A stretch of 64,000 nt of DNA from Pseudomonas putida (GCA_029953615.1 CP124529.1:2632998-2696997), one strand, 5' to 3'; positions 35,614 through 45,490 are shown, counted from the stretch's first letter. The notes: generated by a model not told the origin, from the letters alone. Numbers and translations are program-made.

Positions 35614-36792
35614 TCAGCCGTGATTCTTGCCGAGCAAGGCGTGATACAGCTCGGTATCCCCAAGAATCCCCACCACCTTGTCGTTGTCCTGCAACACCAG
35701 CTTGTTGCCGGTCTGATAACGAATCTGTAGCGCCTCGCGCATTCCGATATCGGCATTGACCAACGTTGGGCGGCGGCCCAGCAGCTCCACATCCTGCCCC
35801 GGTGCCCAGTTCTGCAGGTCCAGCCCGTTCTGCCCCTGGCGTGCACGCTTGATCGAGCCACCTTCGCCCAGGTCCAGCCACGAATCGATACCCGGGTCCA
35901 GGCATACCGAACCATTCACTCGCTTGCAGTTGTCCAGGCTGCGCATCAGGCTGCGCCCGCACAGCACGTTCAGCGGGTTGGTATGGGCGACGAAGGTGCG
36001 CACATACTCGTCGGCCGGATTGAGCACGATCTCTTCCGGTTTGCTGTACTGGATGATCCGCCCGTCCTTCATGATCGCGATGCGGCTACCCAGTTTCAGT
36101 GCCTCGTCCAGGTCGTGGCTGACGAACACGATAGTCTTGCTGAGCTTGGCCTGCAGGCCCAGCAACTCGTCTTGCAGGCCCTGGCGGATCAGCGGGTCCA
36201 GTGCCGAGAACGGTTCGTCCATCAGCAGGATGTCGGCATCCATCGCCAGCGCCCGGGCCAGGCCCACGCGCTGTTGCATGCCGCCAGACAGTTCGTCCGG
36301 CTTCTTGTTGCGCCACTGGGTCAGGCCCACCAGCTCGAGCTTCTCGTCGACCAGCTTGCGCCGTTCCTTCTCGGGGCGGCCCTGCATTTCCAGGCCAAAG
36401 CTGATGTTCTCGCGTACCGTCAGCCAGGGCATAAGGGCGAACTTCTGGAACACCATGGCAATGCGCTTGGTGCGCATCATCTTCAGCTCGGCCGGGGTGC
36501 AGTGGGCGATGTCGATGTGCTTGCCTTCGTGCTCGACGAACAACTTGCCGCGGCTGACGGTGTTAAGGCCGTTGATGCAGCGCAGCAAACTCGACTTGCC
36601 CGAACCGGACAGGCCCATCAGCACGCAAATCTCGCCCTTCTGGATATCCAGGTTGGCCTTCTCGACGCCCACCACCAGGCCGGTCTGCTTGAGGATCTGC
36701 TCGCGGGTCTGGCCCTTGTCGAGCAGGGCCAGCGCTTCGCGCGGCTTGTTGGAGAAGATGACGTCGACGTCTTCGAAACGAATGATGCTCAT
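35614..36792 (-). CDS. cbcV: Choline/betaine ABC transporter ATPase
   Basis: 392-aa ATPase of the OpuA/ProV class in the CbcXWV choline-betaine-carnitine importer. Walker A GLSGSGKSS near residue 62, LMPWLTVRENISFGLEMQ, signature ELSGGMQQRVGLARALAM, Walker B ILLMDEPFSALDP, FVSHDLDEALKLGSRI. After the ATPase core a regulatory tail of about 120 residues with a CBS-like half (REALQIRYQTGNKLVLQDNDKVVGILGDTELYHALLG) fits osmo/ligand control seen in OpuA relatives. It overlaps cbcW by four bases. Confidence 0.92.
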   Translation of the reverse strand: MSIIRFEDVDVIFSNKPREALALLDKGQTREQILKQTGLVVGVEKANLDIQKGEICVLMGLSGSGKSSLLRCINGLNTVSRGKLFVEHEGKHIDIAHCTPAELKMMRTKRIAMVFQKFALMPWLTVRENISFGLEMQGRPEKERRKLVDEKLELVGLTQWRNKKPDELSGGMQQRVGLARALAMDADILLMDEPFSALDPLIRQGLQDELLGLQAKLSKTIVFVSHDLDEALKLGSRIAIMKDGRIIQYSKPEEIVLNPADEYVRTFVAHTNPLNVLCGRSLMRSLDNCKRVNGSVCLDPGIDSWLDLGEGGSIKRARQGQNGLDLQNWAPGQDVELLGRRPTLVNADIGMREALQIRYQTGNKLVLQDNDKVVGILGDTELYHALLGKNHG

Positions 36793-37634
36793 GCTTCACC
36801 CCTTACCGGCAGGTCCGGTTGCTTGCAGATACGGTCGAGCATGATCGCCAGCAGCACGATCGCCAGGCCCGCTTCGAAGCCCAGGGAAATATCGGCGGTG
36901 TTCAGTGCGTTGACCACAGGTTTGCCCAAGCCGTCAGCACCGACCAGGGCGGCAATCACCACCATCGACAGCGACAGCATGATGCACTGGGTAACGCCGG
37001 CGGCGATGCTGGGCATCGCGTGCGGCAGTTCGATACGGGTGAGCAGCTGGCGCCGCGAGCAGCCAAAGGCCTTGCCGGCGTCCATCAGCTCCTGCGGGAC
37101 GTCGCAGATGCCCAGGTAGGTGAGACGGATCGGCGCGGCGATGGCGAACACCACCGTCGAGATCAGCCCCGGTACCACACCCAGGCCGAACAGGGTCAGG
37201 GTGGGGATCAGGTAGACGAATGTAGGTACCGTCTGCATCAGGTCGAGTACCGGGCGCATGGCGGTATAGAACATCGGTTTGTGCGCGGCGACGATGCCCA
37301 GTGGCACGCCGATGGCCACGCACACCACCGTGGCGAAGGTGACCTGCGCCAGGGTTTCCATGGTTTCCTGCCAGTAACCCAGGTTGAGGATCAGCAGGAA
37401 CGACAGGGCGACGAATGCGGTCAGCGCCCACTTGCGCTGGATGAAATGCGCCAGGGCGGCGAACAGCGCGATGAGCACGAATGGATTGAAGAAAGTCAGG
37501 GCACTGGTGACACCATGGATCATGAATTCCAGGCCTTGCGCGATGGCGTCGAAGTAACTCGCGCCGTTCTGGGTCAGCCACTCGACGAACGACGCGATGT
37601 ACTGGCCCAGGGGTATTTTCTGATCGATAAGCAT
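36789..37634 (-). CDS. cbcW: Choline/betaine ABC transporter permease
   Basis: 281-aa inner-membrane permease, ProW/OpuAB class. Hydrophobic segments lie at about 45-65, 68-88, 92-120, 140-165, 210-235 and 250-270, with the EAA-like loop DVPQELMDAGKAFGCSRRQLLTRIELPHAMPSIAAGV. The long N-terminal amphipathic segment (QYIASFVEWLTQNGASYFDAI) is typical. It starts 77 bases after cbcX and overlaps cbcV. By analogy with P. aeruginosa it also serves the solitary binding protein CaiX. Confidence 0.92.
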   Translation of the reverse strand: MLIDQKIPLGQYIASFVEWLTQNGASYFDAIAQGLEFMIHGVTSALTFFNPFVLIALFAALAHFIQRKWALTAFVALSFLLILNLGYWQETMETLAQVTFATVVCVAIGVPLGIVAAHKPMFYTAMRPVLDLMQTVPTFVYLIPTLTLFGLGVVPGLISTVVFAIAAPIRLTYLGICDVPQELMDAGKAFGCSRRQLLTRIELPHAMPSIAAGVTQCIMLSLSMVVIAALVGADGLGKPVVNALNTADISLGFEAGLAIVLLAIMLDRICKQPDLPVRGEA

Positions 37635-37711
37635 GATAGCGAGCTTCCACCTGCATAGATTGAAATCAACCCGGGGCGGGCACGGGCCTGCCCCGAGGTA
37701 GCGCTATTTCG

Positions 37712-38659
37712 TTATTGCGTCAGCTTGGCCTTGGCCGCCTCAAGGCCGGGTTTGCCATCCACGGTGGTTACGCCGGCCAGCCAGGCATCCAGTTTGCCAG
37801 GGTTGTCCTTGAGCCACTTCTTGGCCGCCGCCTCGGGTTTCATCTTGTCGTCCAGGACATAGCCCATCATGGTGCTTTCATCCTTGAGCTCGAACGACAG
37901 GTTCTTCAACAGCTGGCCAACGTTGCTGCATTCCTGCACATAGCCCTTGCGGGTGTTGGTCAATACGGTCGCCTTGCCGAAGTCGGGGCCGAAGAACTCG
38001 TCCCCGCCGGTCAGGTACTGCATCTTGAAGCGGGTGTTCATCGGGTGCGGTTCCCAGCCGAGGAACACCACTGCCTCGCCGCGTTTCTGCGCGCGGTCGA
38101 CCTGCGACAGCATGCCGGCCTCGCTGGACTGGACGATCTTGAAGCCGGCGTCCTTCAGGCCGAAGGCGTTCTTGTCGATCATGCTCTGGATGGTGCGGTT
38201 GCCATCGTTGCCGGGTTCGATGCCGTAGATCTTGCCGTCCAGTTCCTGCTTGAACTTGGGAATGTCGCTGAAATCCTTCAGGCCCTTGTCATACAGCGCC
38301 TGGGGCACGGCCAGGGTGTACTTGGCGTTTTCCAGGTTGGCGCGCACGGTTTCTACCGTACCGGCGTCGCGGTACTGCTTGATGTCGTTCTCCATGGTCG
38401 GCATCCAGTTGCCGAGAAACACGTCCAGGTCCTTGCCGGTGGCCAGCGACTTGTAGGTCACCGGTACCGAGATCATGGTGGTGTGGGTCTTGTAACCCAG
38501 TGCTTCGAGCACAACGCTGGTGGTCGCGGTGGTGACCGTGATGTCGGTCCAGCCGACATCAGAGAAGCGTACCGTCTGGCATTGCTCGGGTTCGGCGGCC
38601 TGGGCCAGCAAAGGCGCGGACAGCAACGCAACCAGCAACAGCGAGGGTGAACCTTTCAT
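37712..38659 (-). CDS. cbcX: Choline-binding periplasmic protein
   Basis: 315 aa with signal peptide MKGSPSLLLVALLSAPLLAQ ending AA. OpuAC-type binding protein: [103 protein letters not shown]. The Trp residues in VGW, GNW and GWEPH should form the aromatic cage for the trimethylammonium group. It is first gene of cbcXWV, divergent from sdaB across an intergenic region with a direct-repeat operator candidate. It is paralogous to CaiX at 47973-48917. Confidence 0.92.
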   Translation of the reverse strand: MKGSPSLLLVALLSAPLLAQAAEPEQCQTVRFSDVGWTDITVTTATTSVVLEALGYKTHTTMISVPVTYKSLATGKDLDVFLGNWMPTMENDIKQYRDAGTVETVRANLENAKYTLAVPQALYDKGLKDFSDIPKFKQELDGKIYGIEPGNDGNRTIQSMIDKNAFGLKDAGFKIVQSSEAGMLSQVDRAQKRGEAVVFLGWEPHPMNTRFKMQYLTGGDEFFGPDFGKATVLTNTRKGYVQECSNVGQLLKNLSFELKDESTMMGYVLDDKMKPEAAAKKWLKDNPGKLDAWLAGVTTVDGKPGLEAAKAKLTQ

Positions 38660-39112
38660 GGATGGACTCCTGTGGATTTTGTCTTCGGGTTCGCGTGGTC
38701 GCCGGGCTTTCTGAGTGTCCGGTCGACAAGGCCTGCAGAGGGCAGGATGCGTGGCCGTGCTTTACGAGTCGCTTTCGATAATCCTCCAGCGCCGGGCAAT
38801 CGCCTACTGGTAGGGTCGTAACCAGTACGGAACGGGTCGTATCCAGTATGGGCGATGTCGCTTATGGATTTTTCCACCCCCTCCGCCGCATTTTTACGTC
38901 ACCAGGCCACCGGAAAGCGGCGTGGCAAAGGCCACTCCCCGGTAGAAAACAGCGCGGCGCTGCTGGACAAAAGTACGTCGGTTGCAGACGGCGAGGGGGG
39001 CGGCAAAAGCCCGATGATGCGTGCATTCAAGGCGGCCTGCTGCTTCAGCCTAGCAGCTGCCCCGCCCTGCGCATGGCGCGCAGAGACAAGCCCAGCAAGA
39101 GGTGATTCGACA
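38660..39112. other. Divergent cbcX-sdaB regulatory region
   Basis: 453 bases. Open frames in it (e.g. the upstream extension of sdaB from 38855) are not supported. It contains the repeats described at 38813-38851. Confidence 0.6.
38813..38851. promoter_or_regulatory. 18-bp direct repeat, candidate GbdR operator
   Basis: GGGTCGTAACCAGTACGG (38813-38830) and GGGTCGTATCCAGTATGG (38834-38851) agree at 16 of 18 positions and start 21 bp apart, two helical turns, the geometry used by AraC-family proteins. GCGATGTCGCTTATGG follows at once. GbdR controls cbcXWV and sdaB in P. aeruginosa, which makes it the natural candidate. Confidence 0.55.
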
Positions 39113-40489
39113 ATGGCCATCAGCGTGTTCGACCTGTTCAAGATCGGTGTCGGGCCCTCCAGCTCCCACACCGTCGGCCCCATGCGTGCTGGCGCCCTGT
39201 TCGTCCAGGGCCTGCGCGAACGCGGCGAGCTGGAACGTGTGAAGCGGATCGAAGTGCGCCTGTATGGCTCGCTATCGGCCACCGGTGTCGGTCATGGCAC
39301 CGACAATGCCACCATCATGGGCTTGATGGGCGAGTGGCCTGACGCCATCGACCCGACCCAGATCGTGCCGCGTATTGCCGACCTGCGTGAAACCAACACC
39401 CTGCAGCTGGACAACCGCCTGCCCATCGAATTCGTCTGGGCCCGCGACATGCTGCTGCTGGACGAGAACCTGCCGTACCACCCCAACGCCATGACCCTGA
39501 TTGCCGAAGGCGAGCAGGGCGAGCTGCACCGCGACACTTATTACTCGGTGGGTGGCGGCTTCGTGGTCGACGCCGCCCAGGCCGCCAGCGGCGTGCTGGA
39601 TGCCGACCAGACGGTGCTGCCGTACGATTTCAACAGCGCCGCTGAACTGCTGCGCCTGTGCAAGCAAAACGACCTCAGCGTGTCGCAATTGATGATGGCC
39701 AACGAGAAGGTCTGGCGCAGCGAGGAAGAGATCCGGGCCGGCCTGCACAAGCTCTGGGAAGCCATGCAGGAATGCGTCAACAATGGCCTCAAGTACGAGG
39801 GCACGTTGCCCGGCGGGTTGAACGTGCGCCGCCGCGCCGCCAAGCTGCACCGCAGCCTGCAGGAAATCGGCAAGCCCAACGTCATCGGCTCGACCATGAG
39901 CGCCATGGAGTGGGTCAACCTGTTCGCCCTGGCGGTCAACGAAGAAAATGCCGCCGGCGGGCGCATGGTCACCGCGCCGACCAATGGCGCAGCGGGCATC
40001 ATCCCGGCGGTGTTGCACTACTACATGCGCTTCAGCGATGCGGTGAACGAGTCCAGCGTGGTCGACTTCTTCCTCGCTGCTGCCGCGGTGGGCATCCTGT
40101 GCAAGAAGAATGCATCGATCTCGGGTGCCGAAGTGGGCTGTCAGGGTGAAGTCGGTTCGGCTTGCGCCATGGCTGCGGCGGGCCTTGCCGAAGTGCTGGG
40201 TGCCACCCCGCCCCAGGTGGAGAACGCTGCCGAGATCGCCCTGGAACACAACCTGGGCCTGACCTGCGACCCGGTCGGCGGGTTGGTGCAGGTGCCGTGC
40301 ATCGAGCGCAACGCAATTGCTGCGGTAAAGGCCATCAACGCGGTACAGATGGCCCTGCGTGGTGACGGCGAGCACTTCATTTCCCTCGACCAGGTGATCC
40401 GCACCATGCGCGATACCGGGGCCGACATGCACGACAAGTACAAAGAGACCTCGCGTGGTGGTCTGGCGGTCAGTGCTATCGAATGCTGA
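39113..40489 (+). CDS. sdaB: L-serine ammonia-lyase (L-serine dehydratase)
   Basis: 458-aa single-chain [4Fe-4S] enzyme converting L-serine to pyruvate and ammonia, the outlet for serine made from glycine during betaine catabolism. The beta-domain starts [20 protein letters not shown] and has [16 protein letters not shown]. The alpha-domain has [16 protein letters not shown], the cluster cysteines in [27 protein letters not shown] and [19 protein letters not shown]. The ATG at 39113 follows AGAGGTG and gives the family start. It is divergent from cbcX. Confidence 0.95.
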   Translation: MAISVFDLFKIGVGPSSSHTVGPMRAGALFVQGLRERGELERVKRIEVRLYGSLSATGVGHGTDNATIMGLMGEWPDAIDPTQIVPRIADLRETNTLQLDNRLPIEFVWARDMLLLDENLPYHPNAMTLIAEGEQGELHRDTYYSVGGGFVVDAAQAASGVLDADQTVLPYDFNSAAELLRLCKQNDLSVSQLMMANEKVWRSEEEIRAGLHKLWEAMQECVNNGLKYEGTLPGGLNVRRRAAKLHRSLQEIGKPNVIGSTMSAMEWVNLFALAVNEENAAGGRMVTAPTNGAAGIIPAVLHYYMRFSDAVNESSVVDFFLAAAAVGILCKKNASISGAEVGCQGEVGSACAMAAAGLAEVLGATPPQVENAAEIALEHNLGLTCDPVGGLVQVPCIERNAIAAVKAINAVQMALRGDGEHFISLDQVIRTMRDTGADMHDKYKETSRGGLAVSAIEC

Positions 40490-40988
40490 TAGTCTGATTT
40501 GACCTAAAGGTCCTCTTCGCGGGCACGCCCGCTCCCACAGGAACTGCGCAATCCCTGTGGGAGCGGGCGTGCCCGCGAAGGGGCCCTCGAGATTGAAACA
40601 GGTGCAGCACAGCCACAAATGTCTCTTTATGGTGCAGTGCGACGCATACCGATCGTCGGGTGTCGTTATCAATGTGGGCATTGTCGGTGACACTAAAGAG
40701 TGTCGTTTCTGGGCATCCTAGACTGCGCCTGTCACCAAATTGCTCAGCCGTTACACGCGCAACGCCTAGCACGCCCGTTCTACAGAGATTGGCCGGCTCG
40801 ACCAAAGCACCTGATTTGCCTGATATAGGCGTCGTTTTCAGGTTTTTTTGGATAGGCGTTCAATTTCCGGCACGGCGTTTGCGTTGAGATTGGCACCAAG
40901 GCCCCTGCACATGAAACCGGGGCCATACATAACAAGAAATCAGTGCCCGCCTGAGGCACACCCTGCATTTGTGTGAGGAGAAATCGCG
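40490..40988. other. Gene-free gap before gbdR
   Basis: 499 bases holding a REP pair (40509-40586) and an otherwise unstructured leader. GAGGAGAAATCGCG lies just before the gbdR start. Nothing else is recognised. Confidence 0.5.
40509..40586. repeat. Inverted REP pair
   Basis: GGTCCTCTTCGCGGGCACGC..CCACAGG (40509-40541) and CCCTGTGGGAGCGGGCGTGC..AAGGGGCC (40552-40584). Confidence 0.85.
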
Positions 40989-42095
40989 ATGACGTCGTAC
41001 ACCTCCGGGAACCCAACCCAGAACCGCACAGCCCCCCAGTCCATCGGGTTTCTCCTATTGGACAATTTCACCCTGATTTCCCTGGCATCGGCCGTCGAGC
41101 CGCTGCGCATGGCCAACCAGCTATCCGGCCGCGAGCTGTACCGCTGGCACACCCTCACCGTCGATGGCGGCCAGGTGTGGGCCAGCGATGGTTTGCAGAT
41201 CACTCCGGACGCGGCGATGCACAGCGCCCCACCTATCGACACCGTGATCGTCTGCGGTGGCGTCGGCATCCAGCGCACCGTTACCCGTGAGCATGTCACC
41301 TGGTTGCAAGCCCAGGCCCGGCAGTCGCGCCGCCTTGGTGCAGTGTGTACCGGCAGCTGGGCACTGGCCTGCGCTGGTCTGCTCGATGGCTTTGATTGCA
41401 GTGTGCATTGGGAATGCCTGGCGGCCATGCAGGAGGCCTATCCACGGGTCAACATGAGCACCCGCCTGTTCACCCTCGACCGCAACCGCTTCACCAGCTC
41501 CGGCGGCACCGCGCCGCTGGACATGATGCTGCACCTGATCAGTCGCGACCACGGCCGTGAACTGTCGGCGGCAATCTCCGAAATGTTCGTCTACGAGCGT
41601 ATTCGCAACGAGCAGGACCACCAGCGCGTTCCGCTCAAGCACATGCTGGGTACCAACCAGCCGAAGCTGCAGGAAATCGTCGCGCTGATGGAGGCCAACC
41701 TCGAAGAGCCGATCGACCTGGACGAACTGGCGGTTTATGTATCGGTGTCGCGTCGTCAGCTGGAGCGCCTGTTCCAGAAGTACCTGCACTGTTCGCCGTC
41801 GCGTTACTACCTGAAGCTGCGCCTGATCCGCGCCCGGCAGTTGCTGAAGCAGACGCCGATGTCGATCATCGAAGTGGCGTCGGTATGCGGCTTCGTGTCT
41901 ACCCCGCACTTCTCCAAGTGCTACCGCGAGTACTTCGGCATTCCACCGCGTGACGAGCGCGTGGGTTCCAACACCGCGCAGCAGGTGGCGATGATGCCGA
42001 TTCCGCAGGCCATGACCCTGTCGCCGCATAGCGGGCCAATGGCGGCCCTGAGCCAGGCGCGCAACGAGTCGACCTTTGCCAGCGTAAGGCTCTGA
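40989..42095 (+). CDS. gbdR: AraC-family transcriptional activator GbdR
   Basis: 368-aa regulator of choline, betaine and dimethylglycine catabolism. Residues about 15-190 form a DJ-1/PfpI (GATase1-like) sensor domain: IGFLLLDNFTLISLASAVEPLRMANQL, IVCGGVGIQ, LGAVCTGSWALACAGLLDG. The C-terminal AraC domain has two HTH motifs (IDLDELAVYVSVSRRQLERLFQ and MSIIEVASVCGFVSTPHFSKCYREYFGIPP). Location next to cbcXWV, sdaB and the betaine genes supports the name. The same architecture is found in CdhR (49063-50007). Confidence 0.93.
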   Translation: MTSYTSGNPTQNRTAPQSIGFLLLDNFTLISLASAVEPLRMANQLSGRELYRWHTLTVDGGQVWASDGLQITPDAAMHSAPPIDTVIVCGGVGIQRTVTREHVTWLQAQARQSRRLGAVCTGSWALACAGLLDGFDCSVHWECLAAMQEAYPRVNMSTRLFTLDRNRFTSSGGTAPLDMMLHLISRDHGRELSAAISEMFVYERIRNEQDHQRVPLKHMLGTNQPKLQEIVALMEANLEEPIDLDELAVYVSVSRRQLERLFQKYLHCSPSRYYLKLRLIRARQLLKQTPMSIIEVASVCGFVSTPHFSKCYREYFGIPPRDERVGSNTAQQVAMMPIPQAMTLSPHSGPMAALSQARNESTFASVRL

Positions 42096-42103
42096 ACGGC
42101 GCT

Positions 42104-42140
42104 CGCCTCTTCGCGGGTAAACCCGCTCCTACAGGGACTG
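42104..42140. repeat. Single REP element
   Basis: CGCCTCTTCGCGGGTAAACCCGCTCCTACAGGG, close to the published P. putida 35-bp consensus as I remember it. No inverse partner is nearby, and it marks the border to the AT-rich gene that follows. Confidence 0.8.
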
Positions 42141-42296
42141 CACGGATTTTTAACCTGTGCGTCCCTCAATTTCTCCTGAATGGCGTGAGGCAAATTTAGC
42201 CCATCAGCCTAACTGCCGAAACTGACATTTTTGCTAGTTGTTGCCTATCCAGCCAGCGCGCTAAATGGGCCACCAACATCACTGAGTGAAGCAATC

Positions 42297-44741
42297 ATGA
42301 CCAGTTCGACAACCTTGGAAGTTGTGGAAATCAGCTTTATCAGCCCGGACGGCGATATCCTTCTGCTCACCACTGAGCCGTATAATATAAATCCGCAGGT
42401 GTGGGGCGAGTATGAAGAGATTGACCGACCACAATCAATTGCATTGGGTATTTTCGATCTCGACGTAGTGGTGAGCACTAACCCTGACGGTATTTGGCGT
42501 AAACGCGTTGCTGTACCTCAACAGAATACAGCGCCCGCCGCTGACGGGAATCATGAAAGCTTGTCCCCTGTCAGTGAAAATAAATTAGCCGAAGAATTGT
42601 TGAATTCAAATGGCGGTATTTTTTATGAAATCAGTGCTAAAGCCGAAATCGAAGGTGTATTCAGGACGATAGTTAAACTGTACCCGCAAGGGTATACAGG
42701 TAATCCGGCTGATTATTATTGGGCGTCTCCCTATCCGCTGACAGACTATCTGGATAGAATACATCCTGAATCGTTAAAGCCAGAAGTGCTGAAAAATGTT
42801 AATGCGCGTTGGTATATAACTTTTATGGTGCCGTACAATGGGCAACAGACACGCAGCGTAGATGAGTGCTCACAGCCAGGCGTAGATCAGACCTATAGAG
42901 ACAACGAAGTCTATTTCCAATCCAAATATGGGCAAACCTTCGGTACGGCCAACGAAGTCATCAGAGGGTCATACACGGTCGAAGAGTCAATGGTCAGTGA
43001 GGGAGAAGACCCGAAGGGGCGTGTCAAGCCTGTATTCACCAAGGACTTTGGTTCCGCAGGAAAACTGAACTTCAGCGTCGGGCGTCATGGCACGGATGAG
43101 GTAGCAAATTGGTTCAAAGCCCGAGTCAAGGACGCTGAAAACACGTTTGGTCATTCACCCGATAAACTCAACTTCGCTTTCAAAGGGACATTGAAGTTGA
43201 CTGTGACTGGTGGGAATTTCGAAGGGGGCGCACAAGACCTGGAGTTCAGGAATGTCTACCTCGCCCAGGGCCACACCGGGGTAGCGAACAACTGGTGGTT
43301 CGGCGCTGAAGGCGCCCATAACCCGGATGACGGTCGTCGTTGGGTACGGGCCAACGGCAGGGCCAAGACCCCTTACGGTCATTTCCCTGCCTCTATGTAT
43401 TTCCAGCGCGGCGGAGAGCCCAATACTGACGAGAAGATCTTTATTTACAATGGTTCGCTCGATGCGCTGCCAGGTAACGCGTGGATGAAATCGCTGCATG
43501 GTAGCTGGCGCCTGCAGCAGCTGGTACTTCCGGGTACCCATCACTCCGGCATGGGGCAGTACATCGACCATTGCACCGGTGGCGCAGTTGGACAATCAAT
43601 GTCGCAAACACAATCTGTAGGCATCGATGATCAGCTTAACATGGGGGTTCGATACCTGGATATTCGCGTATTCACATACGAAAATGAATTGGTATGCTAT
43701 CACCGAACTGGAACAGGCTCTGGTATGGGTTGCAATGGCACGCCCCTCGCTCTGGTGCTATATAGTGTTACTTCATTCTTGAGCAAGCACCCCGGTGAGT
43801 TTGTAGTTTTATCATTTTCGCACATAGCCGCGGAGGATCGCTCCTTGGTGGAGACGATGCTTAGAGATACGGCTTATAACAGTTTTTTATTTAAATATGA
43901 AATGCCAAGCGAAGCCGAGAAGCGGCGAGCCGTTAATGAGTTCACAGTCGCTGAATTGCGTGGAAAGATATTGGTTGTTAGCGACTCGTTAACAGCTGAG
44001 CCCGCGTCAGGGTTTTTCAGGAAGAGCAATGTTTCGGGCAATGGAAAATATGCTATTTTTGATGAGTATGCTGACGATAACGATCCGGAAAGAGTGATTT
44101 CTGATCAACTGATAAAGTGGGACAGACATTACAATTCCAGCCGGTATGGTTTCATGTTGAACTGGATCTGCACGCCGCGAGGCATTGAGGATTCAATCGA
44201 GCAGATGGCAAAAAAAATAAATGCGGAATTGGCGAGCAACCTTAACAACTATATGGGGAGTTGGGCAGCACCGCAGGTGGTCTTGCTGGACTTCGCTACA
44301 CCAGAACTGATCAACGTTATCATCAATCAAAATCTACAAAATGTAAGTGCCCCAGAAGAGCCCGGCGGCGGTGATGAGACAGGGCGTCCGTTGGTGACTT
44401 TTGATTTGTATCCAGAGCCCGACTTCCAGGGCAGCGTCGCTAGAGTACGTGTACCGTATTGGTGGTTTATTCCGGTTTTCCGGAACATAAGAAATCATGG
44501 GGGTAGCATGCGCGTATCGCTGCAGCCATGGAGCAAAAGAGGGCGGGCGGTTGTCGTGGGAGGGTGGGGGTTGGTGACCTTAAGGCGATTCTTGATTTCC
44601 AAGGATTATACCGGAACGGGTTTTGACATCCCTCTGCTGGGTGATACTGGAGGCGGAACGCCCGAAGGCGTGACCCATAACGTGTTTGTGAAGATACCTG
44701 CTCATATCAGGTGGTTCGTCATGTTCCCCTACGACGGGTAA
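42297..44741 (+). CDS. PI-PLC X-like phosphodiesterase, large multidomain protein
   Basis: 814 aa. No signal peptide. Residues about 400-690 resemble the PLC-like phosphodiesterase barrel: WMKSLHGSWRLQQLVLPGTH with the first catalytic His-type motif (PGTHHSGMG), QLNMGVRYLDIRVFTYENEL, LSKHPGEFVVLSFSH, and a closing strand SWAAPQVVLLDFATPE. The N-terminal 400 residues are unassigned. The last 110 residues (VTFDLYPEPDFQGSVARVRV) might be a beta/gamma-crystallin-like module, a weak guess. The gene is clearly AT-richer than its neighbours and lies alone behind gbdR, so acquisition by transfer is likely. ATG 42297 has a poor ribosome site. Confidence 0.72.
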   Translation: MTSSTTLEVVEISFISPDGDILLLTTEPYNINPQVWGEYEEIDRPQSIALGIFDLDVVVSTNPDGIWRKRVAVPQQNTAPAADGNHESLSPVSENKLAEELLNSNGGIFYEISAKAEIEGVFRTIVKLYPQGYTGNPADYYWASPYPLTDYLDRIHPESLKPEVLKNVNARWYITFMVPYNGQQTRSVDECSQPGVDQTYRDNEVYFQSKYGQTFGTANEVIRGSYTVEESMVSEGEDPKGRVKPVFTKDFGSAGKLNFSVGRHGTDEVANWFKARVKDAENTFGHSPDKLNFAFKGTLKLTVTGGNFEGGAQDLEFRNVYLAQGHTGVANNWWFGAEGAHNPDDGRRWVRANGRAKTPYGHFPASMYFQRGGEPNTDEKIFIYNGSLDALPGNAWMKSLHGSWRLQQLVLPGTHHSGMGQYIDHCTGGAVGQSMSQTQSVGIDDQLNMGVRYLDIRVFTYENELVCYHRTGTGSGMGCNGTPLALVLYSVTSFLSKHPGEFVVLSFSHIAAEDRSLVETMLRDTAYNSFLFKYEMPSEAEKRRAVNEFTVAELRGKILVVSDSLTAEPASGFFRKSNVSGNGKYAIFDEYADDNDPERVISDQLIKWDRHYNSSRYGFMLNWICTPRGIEDSIEQMAKKINAELASNLNNYMGSWAAPQVVLLDFATPELINVIINQNLQNVSAPEEPGGGDETGRPLVTFDLYPEPDFQGSVARVRVPYWWFIPVFRNIRNHGGSMRVSLQPWSKRGRAVVVGGWGLVTLRRFLISKDYTGTGFDIPLLGDTGGGTPEGVTHNVFVKIPAHIRWFVMFPYDG

Positions 44742-44777
44742 GCAAGCCAAGCGTGAAGGGGTCTATTCGGTGAAATA

Positions 44778-44804
44778 AGGGCTATGCGAATCGCGCAAAG
44801 CCCT
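44778..44804 (-). terminator. Possible terminator hairpin between convergent genes
   Basis: AGGGCT (44778-44783) pairs with AGCCCT (44799-44804), with an inner GCG/CGC. On the minus strand it is followed by TTATTT only, so activity is doubtful. Confidence 0.35.
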
Positions 44805-44862
44805 CAATGCCAATTACGGAGTGCGTTTAAGCTCTGCCACGCCCCTGTAATCGCTGCGCCCC

Positions 44863-45121
44863 TCAGGCGCGCTTGTTGAACTGCGCCAACGCCGGCAACA
44901 GCTGTTTGTCGATGGCCTGACGCACCGCCGGCAGGATCGTCGCGCTCCCGGTTATACATCTGCTCCACCATCCCCTTCAGCGCCCGCGCATTGGGCTCGG
45001 TCAGCCCACGCACCACCGCTTCGCAGGCCTGCTCGGCAGTCGCCCCGGCCGGAATATCGAACCCGCGCGCGCGCAGGTGGCCTGCCAGGTCGTCCTGGTC
45101 TATCAAATCCGCATGCATCAT
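44863..45121 (-). pseudogene. Small hypothetical protein gene, +1 frameshift
   Basis: MMHADLIDQDDLAGHLRARG, FDIPAGATAEQACEAVVRGL, then ALKGMVEQMYNR in one frame. Removing one base from the CCC run at 44947-44949 continues as SATILPAVRQAIDKQLLPAL and ends AQFNKRA at a TGA (44863-44865), giving 85 aa. Without correction the frame runs through the 3' end into nonsense (RERDDPAGGASGHRQ). AAAGGGAC precedes the ATG at 45121. Function unknown. Confidence 0.65.
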
Positions 45122-45490
45122 GGCTGTTGTCCCTTTTATCGCTAAGAGAGTGCTGCTGTGATTTACGACCGATTCTGTGACGCCGGCGACATGCCCGCAA
45201 CAACAGAATGGCGCCGTGGCTGCATTGGCTAAGAACAGGTCGTTTCCGGCTAAATCGAGCACCTTGGAAGGCCGCACACTGAAGCCATTCACGGTACCTG
45301 AGGGTTTGGTCACCCTCGTTCATGCACAGTGGATGTTGCTCGCTCTTGGCCCCGGATGCTCACGGCTTTCCGGGGTTATTTTTTTGCCCGGATACATAAC
45401 CTGTGGGAGCGGGCGTGCCCGCGAATGCGGCGGTGGATCCACCATCGCATTCCGCGGGCATGCCCGCTCCCACAGGTTATGGGTTGCTGC
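45122..45490. other. Gene-free gap
   Basis: 369 bases upstream of the small hypothetical gene and downstream of the thioesterase. It holds one REP pair (45401-45480). The extension of the small gene's frame into this gap is not supported. Confidence 0.5.
45401..45480. repeat. Inverted REP pair
   Basis: CCTGTGGGAGCGGGCGTGCCCGCGAATGCGG and its inverse CCGCATTCGCGGGC-type arm ending CCCGCTCCCACAGGTT. The arms are linked by CGGTGGATCCACC, itself a palindrome. Confidence 0.8.
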
